Shown here piece by piece: positions 6,683 to 13,208 of a stretch of DNA of 20,914 nucleotides (its first letter is position 1; every line of letters starts with the position of its first letter). Source of the DNA: a virus. The notes under the pieces were generated by a model. That model ran no database searches. It was not told the DNA's origin and saw only the letters and a list, made by a program, of their open reading frames with translations. The DNA is taken from the IMG/VR virus record IMGVR_UViG_3300006919_000585, positions 1 through 20,914 of that record. One strand, written 5' to 3'. The translations under genes and the position numbers were made by a program.

Positions 6683-6690
6683 TTGATATG
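6683..6690 (+). promoter_or_regulatory. TATA-like promoter, leaderless class
   Basis: GGGTTGATATGGAC: the box begins 30 nt before ATG 6713, with TC|ATGG at the start and no Shine-Dalgarno site. It is free-standing, not overlapping any gene, so it supports the spacing rule independently of coding constraint. Confidence 0.6.
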
Positions 6691-6712
6691 GACGAAGGGT
6701 GTAGGGGTTATC

Positions 6713-7510
6713 ATGGCGTGGGGCTTAACGACTCTCAACGAAACGGACTTCTATGTTGATGAGAGCATCCTGTCCGAGATAACCCATGTGCTTCTCGTCA
6801 ATACGGAGGGCGCATCATCGCTTCCCCAAATGCTCGTTGCGAGCGCAGTCATGGGCGAAGAACCCGTGGGCTACATCACCTCAAAACACGCGCTCGTTGA
6901 ACCGCACCGAACCCTTGATGAAACGACGACGATGTGGCCGATTTTTCGGAAGGGTCTGACTTTGTTCGTGTGCGTGAACGCACTGCCCGTCATATCCCAT
7001 GCGCATAGTGCGCAACGCAACGAATGGTTGTTCAATTATCCACCAGCACGGGACATAGCGGCTTATTTCAAATGGGCGGCGCACTTCGGCATCCTCACGA
7101 CCTATGCGCTCAACCGCTTGTTCGACACAACGCCGCCTGACTTCCCCGCTATGCGTGTGGACGCACGCAAAATGGGAACGGATGAAGCACCGCAGTCCTT
7201 GCAGTCAATATGGGGTTGGTTGCCTGCGCATCTGTTCACGCTCATGTCCGATGAGCCTTCAAGCATTTTCATCATGCCGAGCGAAACGGCGACGGCCACC
7301 TCAAGGGAAGCAATCACCATTGACCCCGCCGACTTTGAAACGATGTGCGACCTGCTCAGGGAGAGCGGCTTCTCAATCCCCAAAGAAACCGCTAAAATGG
7401 CGGAGGATTCATATAACGGGATTTCATCGGAAGCCATAGAGCGAGTCAAGGAATTGATGGGCGCGCATGAAAAGACGATTGACCGAGGAAGCGGAGGGAT
7501 GTATCAATGA
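6713..7510 (+). CDS. Possible PAC2-like protein (265 aa)
   Basis: ATG 6713 fits the promoter 30 nt upstream; the frame extends to 6632, but that part lies in AT-rich non-coding sequence. The layout recalls PAC2 (proteasome assembly chaperone) proteins of archaea: an early strand then a 'quasi-GxG' turn and helix (VLLVNTEGASSLPQMLVASAV), a strand with VGYITS, then LFVCVN, a helix with AYFKWAAHFGI, and a C-terminal helical part (DPADFETMCDLLRESGFSIP) like the conserved end of that family. Some hallmark glycines are absent. In hosts these proteins relate to proteasome assembly. The assignment is pattern-based; unknown function is the fallback. Confidence 0.78.
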   Translation: MAWGLTTLNETDFYVDESILSEITHVLLVNTEGASSLPQMLVASAVMGEEPVGYITSKHALVEPHRTLDETTTMWPIFRKGLTLFVCVNALPVISHAHSAQRNEWLFNYPPARDIAAYFKWAAHFGILTTYALNRLFDTTPPDFPAMRVDARKMGTDEAPQSLQSIWGWLPAHLFTLMSDEPSSIFIMPSETATATSREAITIDPADFETMCDLLRESGFSIPKETAKMAEDSYNGISSEAIERVKELMGAHEKTIDRGSGGMYQ

Positions 7511-7677
7511 TTACCGAGCAAGGATGCAAGTTTCAAGCAGTGAGCGTATGCAACACGACACATCAAGACCGTTTCGGATTCAAGACTCAGCGTGCTGAAA
7601 TCACTTTCAGGTGCTTGCTTTGTGGTGGCGTGAAGAAGGAGACAATGCCCTATCCCGTGCGGAGGTGTGTCAAATGA
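7507..7677 (+). CDS. Zinc-binding microprotein (56 aa)
   Basis: ATG 7507 overlaps the previous stop and its own TGA overlaps the ATG of the MCM-like gene (ATGA at both ends). Cysteines at 7, 15, 36, 39 and 54, with a C36-L-L-C39 knuckle, suggest one zinc site. It is in the same transcription unit as the replicative ATPase, so a helicase partner role is conceivable but not shown. Confidence 0.65.
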   Translation: MITEQGCKFQAVSVCNTTHQDRFGFKTQRAEITFRCLLCGGVKKETMPYPVRRCVK

Positions 7678-8960
7678 CGGACATATTCACACGACTGCAA
7701 ACCTTCTGCGACAAAAACCACTTGGTTGATGTGGAGGACAAAGTGCCTATTTTCATCTGCTCGATTGGCGCACACCTGTTCAACGCCGTGAACAAATGCT
7801 CAATGTGCGACTTCGACCCAATGACTGCGCCCGAAGGTTCGTTTGTGATTGAGGACTGCCCACTGCGCCATGACTCAATCCCGATTTACACGCCAGCATC
7901 CCGCCTTGCCGACACACGCATTAACATCCTGATGCGTGGTGCAAAGGGTTCGGGGAAGAATGTTCTCATTGATTTGTTCTGCGCAGAAAATACGGGTCTG
8001 CTATGGAACAACGAAGCGTTTGAGGGTGTTGGTTTCCGCACGATGATTGGCGCTAACTCCATCACCGAAGCAGGTATGTTCGGCTCGGTGAACGAAGAAG
8101 GGCAAGTGATGGGTCGCCCCCTCGCACGCGATTTGTGCGGCGGCTTCCTATGCTTTGAAGAGTTTAGCGCCATGTCCGACGCAGGCAAGAAAGACCATAG
8201 CATTGACATGAAGAATCAAATGCTCACCTCGCTCGACAGTGGGCGTGTGAACAAAGCCATGCGCAGTGGGTGGGTGCGCTACAACACACGCCTAACGATG
8301 TGGGCGGGAACGCAACCTGCTCGCTTTGAATTGGAGTCGGGTCTTGACCGTCGCTTCTTCATCATTGACATTGAAATGAGTCCCGAAAAGGAATTGCTCT
8401 ATAAGAAAGCGCAGAATGCGCAGGCCAGCCTCACGCCCCAAGAACGGGTTGAATTGGCCGAGGAAGCCATCGCACTGCGCCATTGGTTCATTGACCGCCA
8501 GCGCAAAGTCATGGAGAAGCGGCCTCAAGGTGTTGTCTTTGGCGAGGACTTTGAGGAATGGACGCTTCAAGAGTCTGTGCGCTCATTTGAGAGCGACCTG
8601 TTCCGAAGGCTCGCCATCGGCTATGCGATGATGAACGGCGATTGGGAGGATAAGGAATTGCTCATGGTTAATTTGGACGACCGACTGCGCTCAATCCTCG
8701 AATCGTCGCTCAAAATGCGCAGAAATGTCATGGATGAGGACATTCGCTTGATTCGCACGACCTTTTGGGAGAAGGATGTGCCGCGCTCAACACTGCTCAA
8801 AGACATAGCACGCTTAGTCTGCAACAACGACTATCAATCAGCGAAGCGATGGATGGAGGACTATCTGCTCAATCAGCCGTGGTTCACCGAATACATCCCT
8901 AAGCGCGATGGTCGGGGTCGCCGTGGCGTTATGTGCAGATTCGGATTTGAAGAGGTGTGA
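7674..8960 (+). CDS. MCM-like AAA+ ATPase, candidate replicative helicase (428 aa)
   Basis: I start at ATG 7674 (ATGA overlap); an in-frame start at 7611 would lie inside the microprotein before it. Walker A is GAKGSGKN (89-96) and the Walker B region GGFLCFEEFSAM (156-167) lines up with the MCM block GGxxCIDEFDKM. A pre-sensor-1 stretch (MLTSLDSGRV), sensor-1-like TMWAGTQPARFEL (208-220) and arginine-finger-like GLDRRF (223-228) follow in MCM order. The C-terminal ~70 residues could be a winged helix. There is no MCM N-terminal OB/zinc domain. Two oddities: Asn replaces the Walker A Thr/Ser, and Glu replaces the Walker B Asp. Other members of the MCM/MoxR clade are possible alternatives. Confidence 0.85.
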   Translation: MTDIFTRLQTFCDKNHLVDVEDKVPIFICSIGAHLFNAVNKCSMCDFDPMTAPEGSFVIEDCPLRHDSIPIYTPASRLADTRINILMRGAKGSGKNVLIDLFCAENTGLLWNNEAFEGVGFRTMIGANSITEAGMFGSVNEEGQVMGRPLARDLCGGFLCFEEFSAMSDAGKKDHSIDMKNQMLTSLDSGRVNKAMRSGWVRYNTRLTMWAGTQPARFELESGLDRRFFIIDIEMSPEKELLYKKAQNAQASLTPQERVELAEEAIALRHWFIDRQRKVMEKRPQGVVFGEDFEEWTLQESVRSFESDLFRRLAIGYAMMNGDWEDKELLMVNLDDRLRSILESSLKMRRNVMDEDIRLIRTTFWEKDVPRSTLLKDIARLVCNNDYQSAKRWMEDYLLNQPWFTEYIPKRDGRGRRGVMCRFGFEEV

Positions 8961-8962
8961 GC

Positions 8963-9202
8963 ATGGCGAAGCATACACGATTCCTTGACGCTTGCGCACG
9001 ATACCTTGCGCAGAAGGGCGAAGCCAACATTGACGACATTCTCAACGGCTTGACGACCACGAAAGGAACACGGATGAACAGTCGCCAATTCCCTGAACGA
9101 AAAAGCGCAAAGGTGCGCTTGACGGACGACCCTCGATTTGAACGCATTGAATACGGTGGACGGATAACCTGCTTCCGTCTGCGCAAGAGAGGTGATGAAT
9201 GA
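8963..9202 (+). CDS. Small winged-helix candidate (79 aa)
   Basis: ATG 8963 has GAGG (8952-8955) at good distance; GTG 8957 overlaps the previous stop but leaves almost no spacing. The pattern is helix with RFLDACARYLAQKG, then DDILNGL, then a basic segment and KVRLTDDPRFERIEYGGRITCFRL, in which the final strands would form the wing. Its order of elements is shared with the next gene and with the N-terminal half of the protein at 12069. Likely DNA-binding, by inference. Confidence 0.7.
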   Translation: MAKHTRFLDACARYLAQKGEANIDDILNGLTTTKGTRMNSRQFPERKSAKVRLTDDPRFERIEYGGRITCFRLRKRGDE

Positions 9203-9501
9203 TGCCCAACCCAAAGAGAAGATACCGATACAAACGCTGGCTCGACAAATGCTATGAATATCTGCGGGACACGGGTGATGTGCGCACTGCGCAGTGGTTG
9301 TTTGAAAACATCGGCTACACTGTAAGCGGAGAGCGCATGAAGAACACACTTCCGCCGAATGTTGGAAGTGCGGCGCAAAAATTGTCCCGCGATGGCCGTT
9401 TCCGATGCTTTGATATGGAGGGTGTCTCTTACGGTCGGGACGGGCAAGCATACAAAGCGCACGCATGGGGTGTTGAATATGAAAAGCAAATGGTTGATTG
9501 A
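9199..9501 (+). CDS. Small winged-helix candidate, related to the preceding gene (100 aa)
   Basis: ATG 9199 overlaps the previous stop (ATGA); ATG 9202 follows directly. RWLDKCYEYLRDTG, then a helix pair, then AAQKLSRDGRFRCFDMEG mirrors the preceding protein (RFLDACARYLAQKG ... KVRLTDDPRFERI), suggesting tandem duplication and divergence. The C-terminal part adds about 20 residues. The next gene starts inside its 3' end (23-nt overlap). Confidence 0.72.
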   Translation: MMPNPKRRYRYKRWLDKCYEYLRDTGDVRTAQWLFENIGYTVSGERMKNTLPPNVGSAAQKLSRDGRFRCFDMEGVSYGRDGQAYKAHAWGVEYEKQMVD

Positions 9502-10105
9502 ACAAAGGCTTGCGCACGAAAACGACCCAACCGTAGTCGAAGCACTGCGATGGGTTCTTGAATCACCCGAATGCCCCATGTGCAACCACCGAGGGCGCAA
9601 AGACTTGGAGGTTCAAATCCACTGTGGGAACATTAGCCCCGCATACCTTGAGGCAAAGCACAATTGGGAAGCGGGGATTGTTGAGGAACACATGAGCGAC
9701 CACATGGACTATGACCCCGAAGAAGCGGAGGCCGTTGAACAGGCACGAAGCGAGGCCATCACGACGCTTGACATGGCGAATCAGGTTTTCGCACGCATCC
9801 AGCGTTGGCTTGACGAATGGGAGAGCGAGAAGGACATTAGCGGGATTGACGCAGAATGGCTCGGCACTGCTACACGACTCGTTGCGCAGGCGAACACGAA
9901 CATCAAATTGATAGGCACGCTCAAGAAAGAGATTGGCGTTGATTCCCAAATCCTTCTTGCGCAACAGAATGTGAATGCGGTTATGGGCATCCTCGTTGAT
10001 GTTCTGCGCAACGAACCACGACTTCTCGGACAGGTTGAAATGCGCCTATCCGCACTGAAAGCACCGACGACCGTGATTGACGCAGAATGGGAGGACATTG
10101 AATGA
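9479..10105 (+). CDS. Zinc-knuckle helical protein, possible small-terminase-like (208 aa)
   Basis: The start is ATG 9479, with GGGGTG upstream, overlapping the previous gene by 23 nt. The N-terminal third has C32-P-M-C35 with H37 and C49 and a likely HTH-type stretch (ISPAYLEAKHNWEAG) followed by H71 and H75. The rest is long amphipathic helix; the segment LVAQANTNIKLIGTLKKEIG, then a helix ending PRLLGQVEMRLSAL, recalls the oligomerisation region of some phage small terminase subunits. No large terminase is in the window, so this is only a suggestion. Confidence 0.8.
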   Translation: MKSKWLIEQRLAHENDPTVVEALRWVLESPECPMCNHRGRKDLEVQIHCGNISPAYLEAKHNWEAGIVEEHMSDHMDYDPEEAEAVEQARSEAITTLDMANQVFARIQRWLDEWESEKDISGIDAEWLGTATRLVAQANTNIKLIGTLKKEIGVDSQILLAQQNVNAVMGILVDVLRNEPRLLGQVEMRLSALKAPTTVIDAEWEDIE

Positions 10106-10398
10106 GCGCAGGCGAGCCTGTGCAGTGGCGTGCGCACTTCAACCAATTGATTGCTCGCCCGATTCCCGAAACCGAGTTTCCTGAAATGGCTCGGCGTATG
10201 TTCGATGACGGGTTGATTGCGACTATTGACACCGTGGAGGGTCTGCGCTGGTTCAGTGGGCGTTATCAGGTTCAAGGCGTTGTGGTGCGCCGAATGTGGG
10301 GTCTATCAGAACACCAATTTAAGAGGTTTCACCGTTGGGTTTATATGAACGACCCGTTTATGTCAATGCACAAGGAGGAAAACCCCGATGACGATTAA
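10102..10398 (+). CDS. Unknown protein (98 aa)
   Basis: ATG 10102 overlaps the previous stop and follows GGGAGG. The sequence has an N-terminal MSAG from the recurrent junction and no Cys. Near residues 80-85 the coding sequence is the 19-nt promoter repeat (reads W-V-Y-M-N), so that part of the protein is constrained by a promoter for the next gene. It ends in TAA, unusual here, within the first codons of the following gene. No family recognised. Confidence 0.72.
   Translation: MSAGEPVQWRAHFNQLIARPIPETEFPEMARRMFDDGLIATIDTVEGLRWFSGRYQVQGVVVRRMWGLSEHQFKRFHRWVYMNDPFMSMHKEENPDDD
10332..10350 (+). repeat. 19-nt promoter repeat, copy 1
   Basis: CCGTTGGGTTTATATGAAC, identical to 15180-15198 and one base different from 19194-19212. 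It includes the TATA element and the 8 bases upstream, where the archaeal TFB recognition element would be. Here it is inside a coding gene. Confidence 0.7.
10340..10346 (+). promoter_or_regulatory. TATA-like promoter inside a gene
   Basis: TTTATAT in CCGTTGGGTTTATATGAAC (10332-10350), identical over 19 nt to the element at 15180. The box begins 48 nt before ATG 10388, giving a predicted leader of about 18 nt with GGAGG at 10376-10380. Its spacing differs from the 44-nt class, so confidence is lower despite the perfect repeat. Confidence 0.5.
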
Positions 10399-10603
10399 AC
10401 GATGGGCAGTGAAGGCCAACATGACAAGCGTTGTTTTCTGCGATGAGGACAATTCACCGAATTATGTCGAGCATTTGTTAGAGGGCGCTACACTGCGCTT
10501 TTCGCCAACCGATGAAATCATTGGGCGTGGGTATATCCGTGCTTTCACGCATGAGAACGAGAACATCATCCTCTATATCGGTGATTGGGAGGCGGTTGAA
10601 TGA
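10388..10603 (+). CDS. Unknown protein (71 aa)
   Basis: ATG 10388 has GGAGG about 8 nt upstream and overlaps the previous gene by 11 nt. The composition suggests a small all-beta fold (VVFCDEDNS, ATLRFSPTDEIIGRGYIRAF, NIILYIGDWE), perhaps an SH3- or OB-like barrel. No motif or family recognised. Confidence 0.68.
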   Translation: MTIKRWAVKANMTSVVFCDEDNSPNYVEHLLEGATLRFSPTDEIIGRGYIRAFTHENENIILYIGDWEAVE

Positions 10604-10836
10604 GCGCCGCTTTCAAGTCAGCCCTTAACGGGACTATCCAATCCTTGAAATACGCAAACCGACTTTCAATGCTTGACTTCGTGGAATTGTTCTTCCCCGA
10701 TGCTCTCGAATCCTATTGGATGCCCAAGTGGGAGTTATTTCGTGATAACCCCCTGCATTTTTATTGGTCGCTTGATACCGAGCGCCTAATGCGTCTTTCC
10801 GATTACATCCTCCAACAACAGGGGGATGTTCAATGA
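10600..10836 (+). CDS. Unknown helical protein (78 aa)
   Basis: Coupled start ATG 10600 (ATGA) behind GGGAGGCGG, followed by MSAA as at other copies of the junction. Aromatic-rich and helical (FVELFFPDALESYW, NPLHFYWSL), with no Cys and no clear membrane segment. No family recognised. Confidence 0.68.
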   Translation: MSAAFKSALNGTIQSLKYANRLSMLDFVELFFPDALESYWMPKWELFRDNPLHFYWSLDTERLMRLSDYILQQQGDVQ

Positions 10837-10985
10837 GGTGGGAATTGGATTTTGAGAATCGGCTAAGTGCCGACCCGACCATGCACACCTTCTTCTTCAC
10901 GGGTTCGCCTGCCGAAACACTGTTCTTTGCGCAGGGCTACATGAGCGCAGGCTATGCGCTTCTTTGCATTCGGAGGATGGACTGA
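10833..10985 (+). CDS. Unknown microprotein (50 aa)
   Basis: ATG 10833 overlaps the previous stop; the stop at 10983-10985 is immediately followed by the next ATG. The 50 residues include FFFTGSPAETLFFAQGYMSAGYALLCIRR split over two weakly hydrophobic stretches. Kept because both junctions match the pattern of the operon; function unknown. Confidence 0.55.
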   Translation: MRWELDFENRLSADPTMHTFFFTGSPAETLFFAQGYMSAGYALLCIRRMD

Positions 10986-11252
10986 ATGAGCAAAGCATAC
11001 CGCAAAGTCGCCGTCGAGAAGGCCGTCGCTGGATTTGACGAGCATGAATGGTTCTGCGCAGATTCAATCCTTCCCAAAGCAACCGAGGCGCTTCCTCAAT
11101 CCCACATGAGCATGAATGTTTATGCGGTGGCGAAAGCGTTGAAGGTTCTCGCTGGCCGTGGCGCACTGCTTGAACGAAAGCGCAACGGCGTTAAGGAATA
11201 CAGTCGCGTTCAGGGGGAATGGGGCGATGGGCGTTCTCATTTTCACGCATGA
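10986..11252 (+). CDS. Small protein with possible winged-helix fold (88 aa)
   Basis: ATG 10986 abuts the preceding stop, with CGGAGGATGG upstream. Residues 35-72 (alternating helices, MSMNVYAVAKALKVL, then GALLERKRNGVKEYSRV) resemble a winged helix with recognition helix and wing. Its 3' end contains the start of the next gene (26-nt overlap). No specific family. Confidence 0.68.
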   Translation: MSKAYRKVAVEKAVAGFDEHEWFCADSILPKATEALPQSHMSMNVYAVAKALKVLAGRGALLERKRNGVKEYSRVQGEWGDGRSHFHA

Positions 11253-11883
11253 TGCGCAAAAATACCGAGTCGGTGAATATGTTGAAGGTTCATCGGTTTT
11301 GTGTGCGCCGAATGTCGAAGGCTTGACTGTCATTGTTCATAAGCGCAAACCGACTGCGAAGGAATGCCTCGCTTGGTTGCCTCACATCGCATACCGCATG
11401 GTTTGGGTGTGCGAGCAACCTCCGACGATGAAGAAGAACGACGCAGTTATCATTGATGGTGTGTTCAAGAAGAACGACCACAAACGGGCGATTGAAACGA
11501 CCATGCGTTTGCGCAACAGGAGTCTCGCCTTCACTGAATGCGCAACCGTTCCCGTTCCGTTGATGCTGGCGTTCCTCCGAGAGAACAACAAAGACATTCG
11601 CCTATGGCGCAGACTTGCGCAGGCTTTCACCCACACGCCCGAAGTGTTTCAGCAGGCCATGATTGCTTATGCGCACAAACCCGTTCACCGCATGGCTTGG
11701 CCGAAAAAGAAGAACACCGATGAAATCGAATTGCCCTTCGGTGTTCGCGATACAGACCTCTATTGGGAACGGATTGTGCGCACCGATACCGAAACCGCAA
11801 ACGATGTGCGCATAAACGCGAAGGATGCACTGCCGAAGGGCGTGAAGAAGCGTGTGCAGAAGAACGAGGACGGGTGGCTTTGA
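11227..11883 (+). CDS. Unknown 218-aa protein
   Basis: I chose ATG 11227 behind GGGG; the frame extends upstream to 11158 only by shadowing the previous gene. The N-terminal half looks like an alpha/beta domain (VLIFTHDAQKY, LTVIVHK, RMVWVCEQPP, DAVIIDGVFKK); the second half is helical with RLWRRLAQAFTHTPEVF and a basic C terminus. The layout could fit a degenerate AAA-type clamp-loader partner (delta/RFC-like), given the replication context. No ATPase motif survives, so I leave it unassigned. Confidence 0.8.
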   Translation: MGVLIFTHDAQKYRVGEYVEGSSVLCAPNVEGLTVIVHKRKPTAKECLAWLPHIAYRMVWVCEQPPTMKKNDAVIIDGVFKKNDHKRAIETTMRLRNRSLAFTECATVPVPLMLAFLRENNKDIRLWRRLAQAFTHTPEVFQQAMIAYAHKPVHRMAWPKKKNTDEIELPFGVRDTDLYWERIVRTDTETANDVRINAKDALPKGVKKRVQKNEDGWL

Positions 11884-12041
11884 ACCTCTATGAATTGTTC
11901 TGCTATCAGATGTGCTTTCTTCACATCATCCTCTTTCTGCGCCTTCTGATGTTCAACCCTCAACCTCAAGAAAGCACTGCGGTTGTTCTGCGTCAAGACG
12001 AAATGCCGCCGCAGGTGTGGGCGGCGATGGGCGATAATTGA
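11880..12041 (+). CDS. Small single-pass membrane protein (53 aa, TTG start)
   Basis: TTG 11880 overlaps the previous stop (TTGA). Residues 5-25 (ELFCYQMCFLHIILFLRLLMF) are mostly hydrophobic and could form one membrane helix, followed by a polar tail of about 28 residues. It is the only clear membrane-segment candidate in the window. Its TGA stop (12039-12041) lies inside the TATA-like element TTGATATA of the next gene. Confidence 0.6.
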   Translation: MNLYELFCYQMCFLHIILFLRLLMFNPQPQESTAVVLRQDEMPPQVWAAMGDN

Positions 12042-12045
12042 TATA
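12038..12045 (+). promoter_or_regulatory. TATA-like promoter, leaderless class
   Basis: TTGATATA begins 31 nt before ATG 12069, with no Shine-Dalgarno site between. The stop codon of the preceding gene is the TGA within the box. Confidence 0.55.
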
Positions 12046-12068
12046 CCTTCCTATGCGCACATCAACCA

Positions 12069-12473
12069 ATGGCTCGCAACAACGGCAGGTTGCGCAGAAC
12101 CGTTGCCGAGATTCTCTTTCACGAAGGCAAAATGACCCGTGCGGCGGTTGCCGAGCGACTGCATGAAATGGGTTTGTTCCGTGAAGTCCCTTCGGAATCC
12201 AGCCTCGCCGCCATCATCAGCAAAAATGCGCAGATTGTATCGTGCGGCCATGAGAAGGTTGAGTTGTCCAACGGAAGTGTCGTGAAGAACATGGTGTTCG
12301 ACATTGACAGGGAATTGATTCAAAGCGAAGAGGATTTGCGCTACACCCTTCCCTATTCAAGCATGAGCAACGGCGATAAGGCAAAGAGCGTGCGGTGCGA
12401 GCAGTGCAAGCAAATGCGGCTGATGAAGGAGGGATGGTCTATATGCCTCCCATGTTCCCGCCGTGGGGTTTAA
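12069..12473 (+). CDS. Winged-helix plus zinc-ribbon protein (134 aa)
   Basis: ATG 12069 fits leaderless expression (ATGGC start, box 31 nt upstream). Residues 8-60 (RLRRTVAEILFHEGKMTRAA through IISKNAQIVSCG) look like a winged helix of the kind ending in 'F/I-x-x-x-G', and share the element order of the proteins at 8963 and 9199. The C-terminal end is a Cys4 ribbon, C110/C113 and C126/C129. This architecture suits a transcription regulator. Its TAA stop sits inside the promoter of the next gene. Confidence 0.75.
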   Translation: MARNNGRLRRTVAEILFHEGKMTRAAVAERLHEMGLFREVPSESSLAAIISKNAQIVSCGHEKVELSNGSVVKNMVFDIDRELIQSEEDLRYTLPYSSMSNGDKAKSVRCEQCKQMRLMKEGWSICLPCSRRGV

Positions 12474-12474
12474 G
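12469..12474 (+). promoter_or_regulatory. TATA-like promoter, leaderless class
   Basis: CCGTGGGGTTTAAGAGGAC: box start exactly 30 nt before ATG 12499, with TC|ATGGCG at the start codon. The TAA of the box is the stop of the preceding gene. The upstream CCGTGGGG is close to the CCGTTGGG of the 19-nt promoter repeat. It drives the zinc mini-gene cluster. Confidence 0.6.
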
Positions 12475-12498
12475 AGGACACCACGATTAAGTCGTGTC

Positions 12499-12711
12499 AT
12501 GGCGAAACCACTTCTCCACAAATCGGCGTTGGTCTATGACTTCGCAAACCCCACCTATGCGTGCGGTGCGCCGAAGGAAAACCACCCGAACATGACCGAT
12601 GAACAGGCTATGGCTCTCAAGACCTGCCCCGAATGCTTCCCGAATGGGTTCTCGGCGGCAAAGGTCGCAGGTATCACCAAGAAGCAAGTCGAGCGAGGTG
12701 TGTTGTTTTGA
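12499..12711 (+). CDS. Small Cys-containing protein (70 aa)
   Basis: ATG 12499 matches the leaderless promoter. The frame extends to 12463, but that would start before the box. C22, H29, C43 and C46 (CPEC) could bind one zinc. It is the first gene of a seven-gene cluster of mini-proteins and begins MAKP like the other leaderless protein at 5191. Its stop is coupled to the next gene by TTGA. Confidence 0.7.
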   Translation: MAKPLLHKSALVYDFANPTYACGAPKENHPNMTDEQAMALKTCPECFPNGFSAAKVAGITKKQVERGVLF

Positions 12712-12797
12712 AGCACTGCGAAGTCTGTCTTTGGTCGGGCAAATTGATGCTCGGCTCTATGTGCGTGGATTGTTGGGAGAGGGAGGACTGCGAATGA
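12708..12797 (+). CDS. 29-aa zinc-ribbon microprotein
   Basis: TTG 12708 overlaps the previous stop, and its own TGA overlaps ATG 12794 of the next gene. Only 29 codons, yet it has C4-x2-C7, C19-x2-C22 and C28, enough for a minimal Cys4 knuckle pair. Precise coupling on both sides and the Cys spacing support it; the small size keeps confidence moderate. Confidence 0.5.
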   Translation: MKHCEVCLWSGKLMLGSMCVDCWEREDCE

Positions 12798-12946
12798 TTC
12801 GTCGCATCGGCATCATCCTCGCCAAAATCGGACTGCGCCAGCGTGGTTTGACCCTTTGCCCGTTGTGCGAAGAGAACATTATCGTGGTGCGCCATGAGAG
12901 GGCGTGTTCCCGTTGCACGCACGAAGCCATGTGGGGTGATGTTTGA
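12794..12946 (+). CDS. Zinc-ribbon microprotein (50 aa)
   Basis: ATG 12794 (ATGA overlap), preceded by GGGAGG. A basic, amphipathic N-terminal helix (MIRRIGIILAKIGLRQRG) is followed by a Cys4 ribbon, C22/C25 and C38/C41. The basic helix could contact nucleic acid or membrane. The stop shares its A with the ATG of the next gene (TGATG). Confidence 0.6.
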   Translation: MIRRIGIILAKIGLRQRGLTLCPLCEENIIVVRHERACSRCTHEAMWGDV

Positions 12947-13071
12947 TGTTGTTCCCTGTTGTCTGTTATTTGTGCAAGACGAAGGTGGCGCAATCGCCGC
13001 ATAACTTCAATCAAAAGGTTCTCTATTGCTTTGACTGCGCTCTCAATTTCACAAAGGAGGAAGAACGATGA
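12946..13071 (+). CDS. Zinc-ribbon microprotein (41 aa)
   Basis: ATG 12946 follows in TGATG register. C7/C10 and C28/C31 give a regular Cys4 ribbon with a 17-residue loop. The end of the gene (AAAGGAGGAAGAACG) is the strong ribosome-binding site of the next gene and encodes KEEER. Confidence 0.6.
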   Translation: MLFPVVCYLCKTKVAQSPHNFNQKVLYCFDCALNFTKEEER

Positions 13072-13208
13072 AAACCATTCCTTGCCCTTCGTGCGGCGGT
13101 ATGCAATTCAATGTCGGCTTTGAAAGTCGAGCGTCGGGCAACCGACTCATTATCACCTGCGCTATGTGCGCACGACAAATCCCGTTTGCAGTGGGGGTGA
13201 AGGCTTGA
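13068..13208 (+). CDS. Zinc-ribbon microprotein (46 aa)
   Basis: ATG 13068 overlaps the previous stop, with GGAGG 10 nt upstream, the best ribosome-binding site in this cluster. C6-P-S-C9-G-G and C31-A-M-C34 make a rubredoxin-like or Com-like zinc ribbon: 'CPSCGG' followed by strands and a second knuckle. The resemblance to phage Com translation regulators is only generic. Confidence 0.65.
   Translation: MKTIPCPSCGGMQFNVGFESRASGNRLIITCAMCARQIPFAVGVKA

Larger units (their letters stand above)
6502..6712 (+). other. AT-rich 211-bp non-coding gap with repeats; possible terminator and origin/regulatory region
   Basis: The only long non-coding stretch in the window and its most AT-rich part. It contains T-tracts (6578-6588 and the run near 6637-6652) that could act as archaeal terminators for the gene ending at 6501. 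It also has a 12-nt direct repeat TGAAAGAAAAAA (6499-6510, 6598-6609), a related GAAAGAAAG near 6672, and a tandem heptamer GTTTATT (6534-6547). It sits just upstream of the operon that encodes the MCM-like ATPase. An origin of replication is possible but not shown. Confidence 0.5.

Noticed and set aside
7611-7673. Upstream extension of the MCM-like gene
   Set aside because: ATG 7674 forms an exact ATGA overlap with a credible 56-aa gene; the extra 21 residues only shadow that gene.
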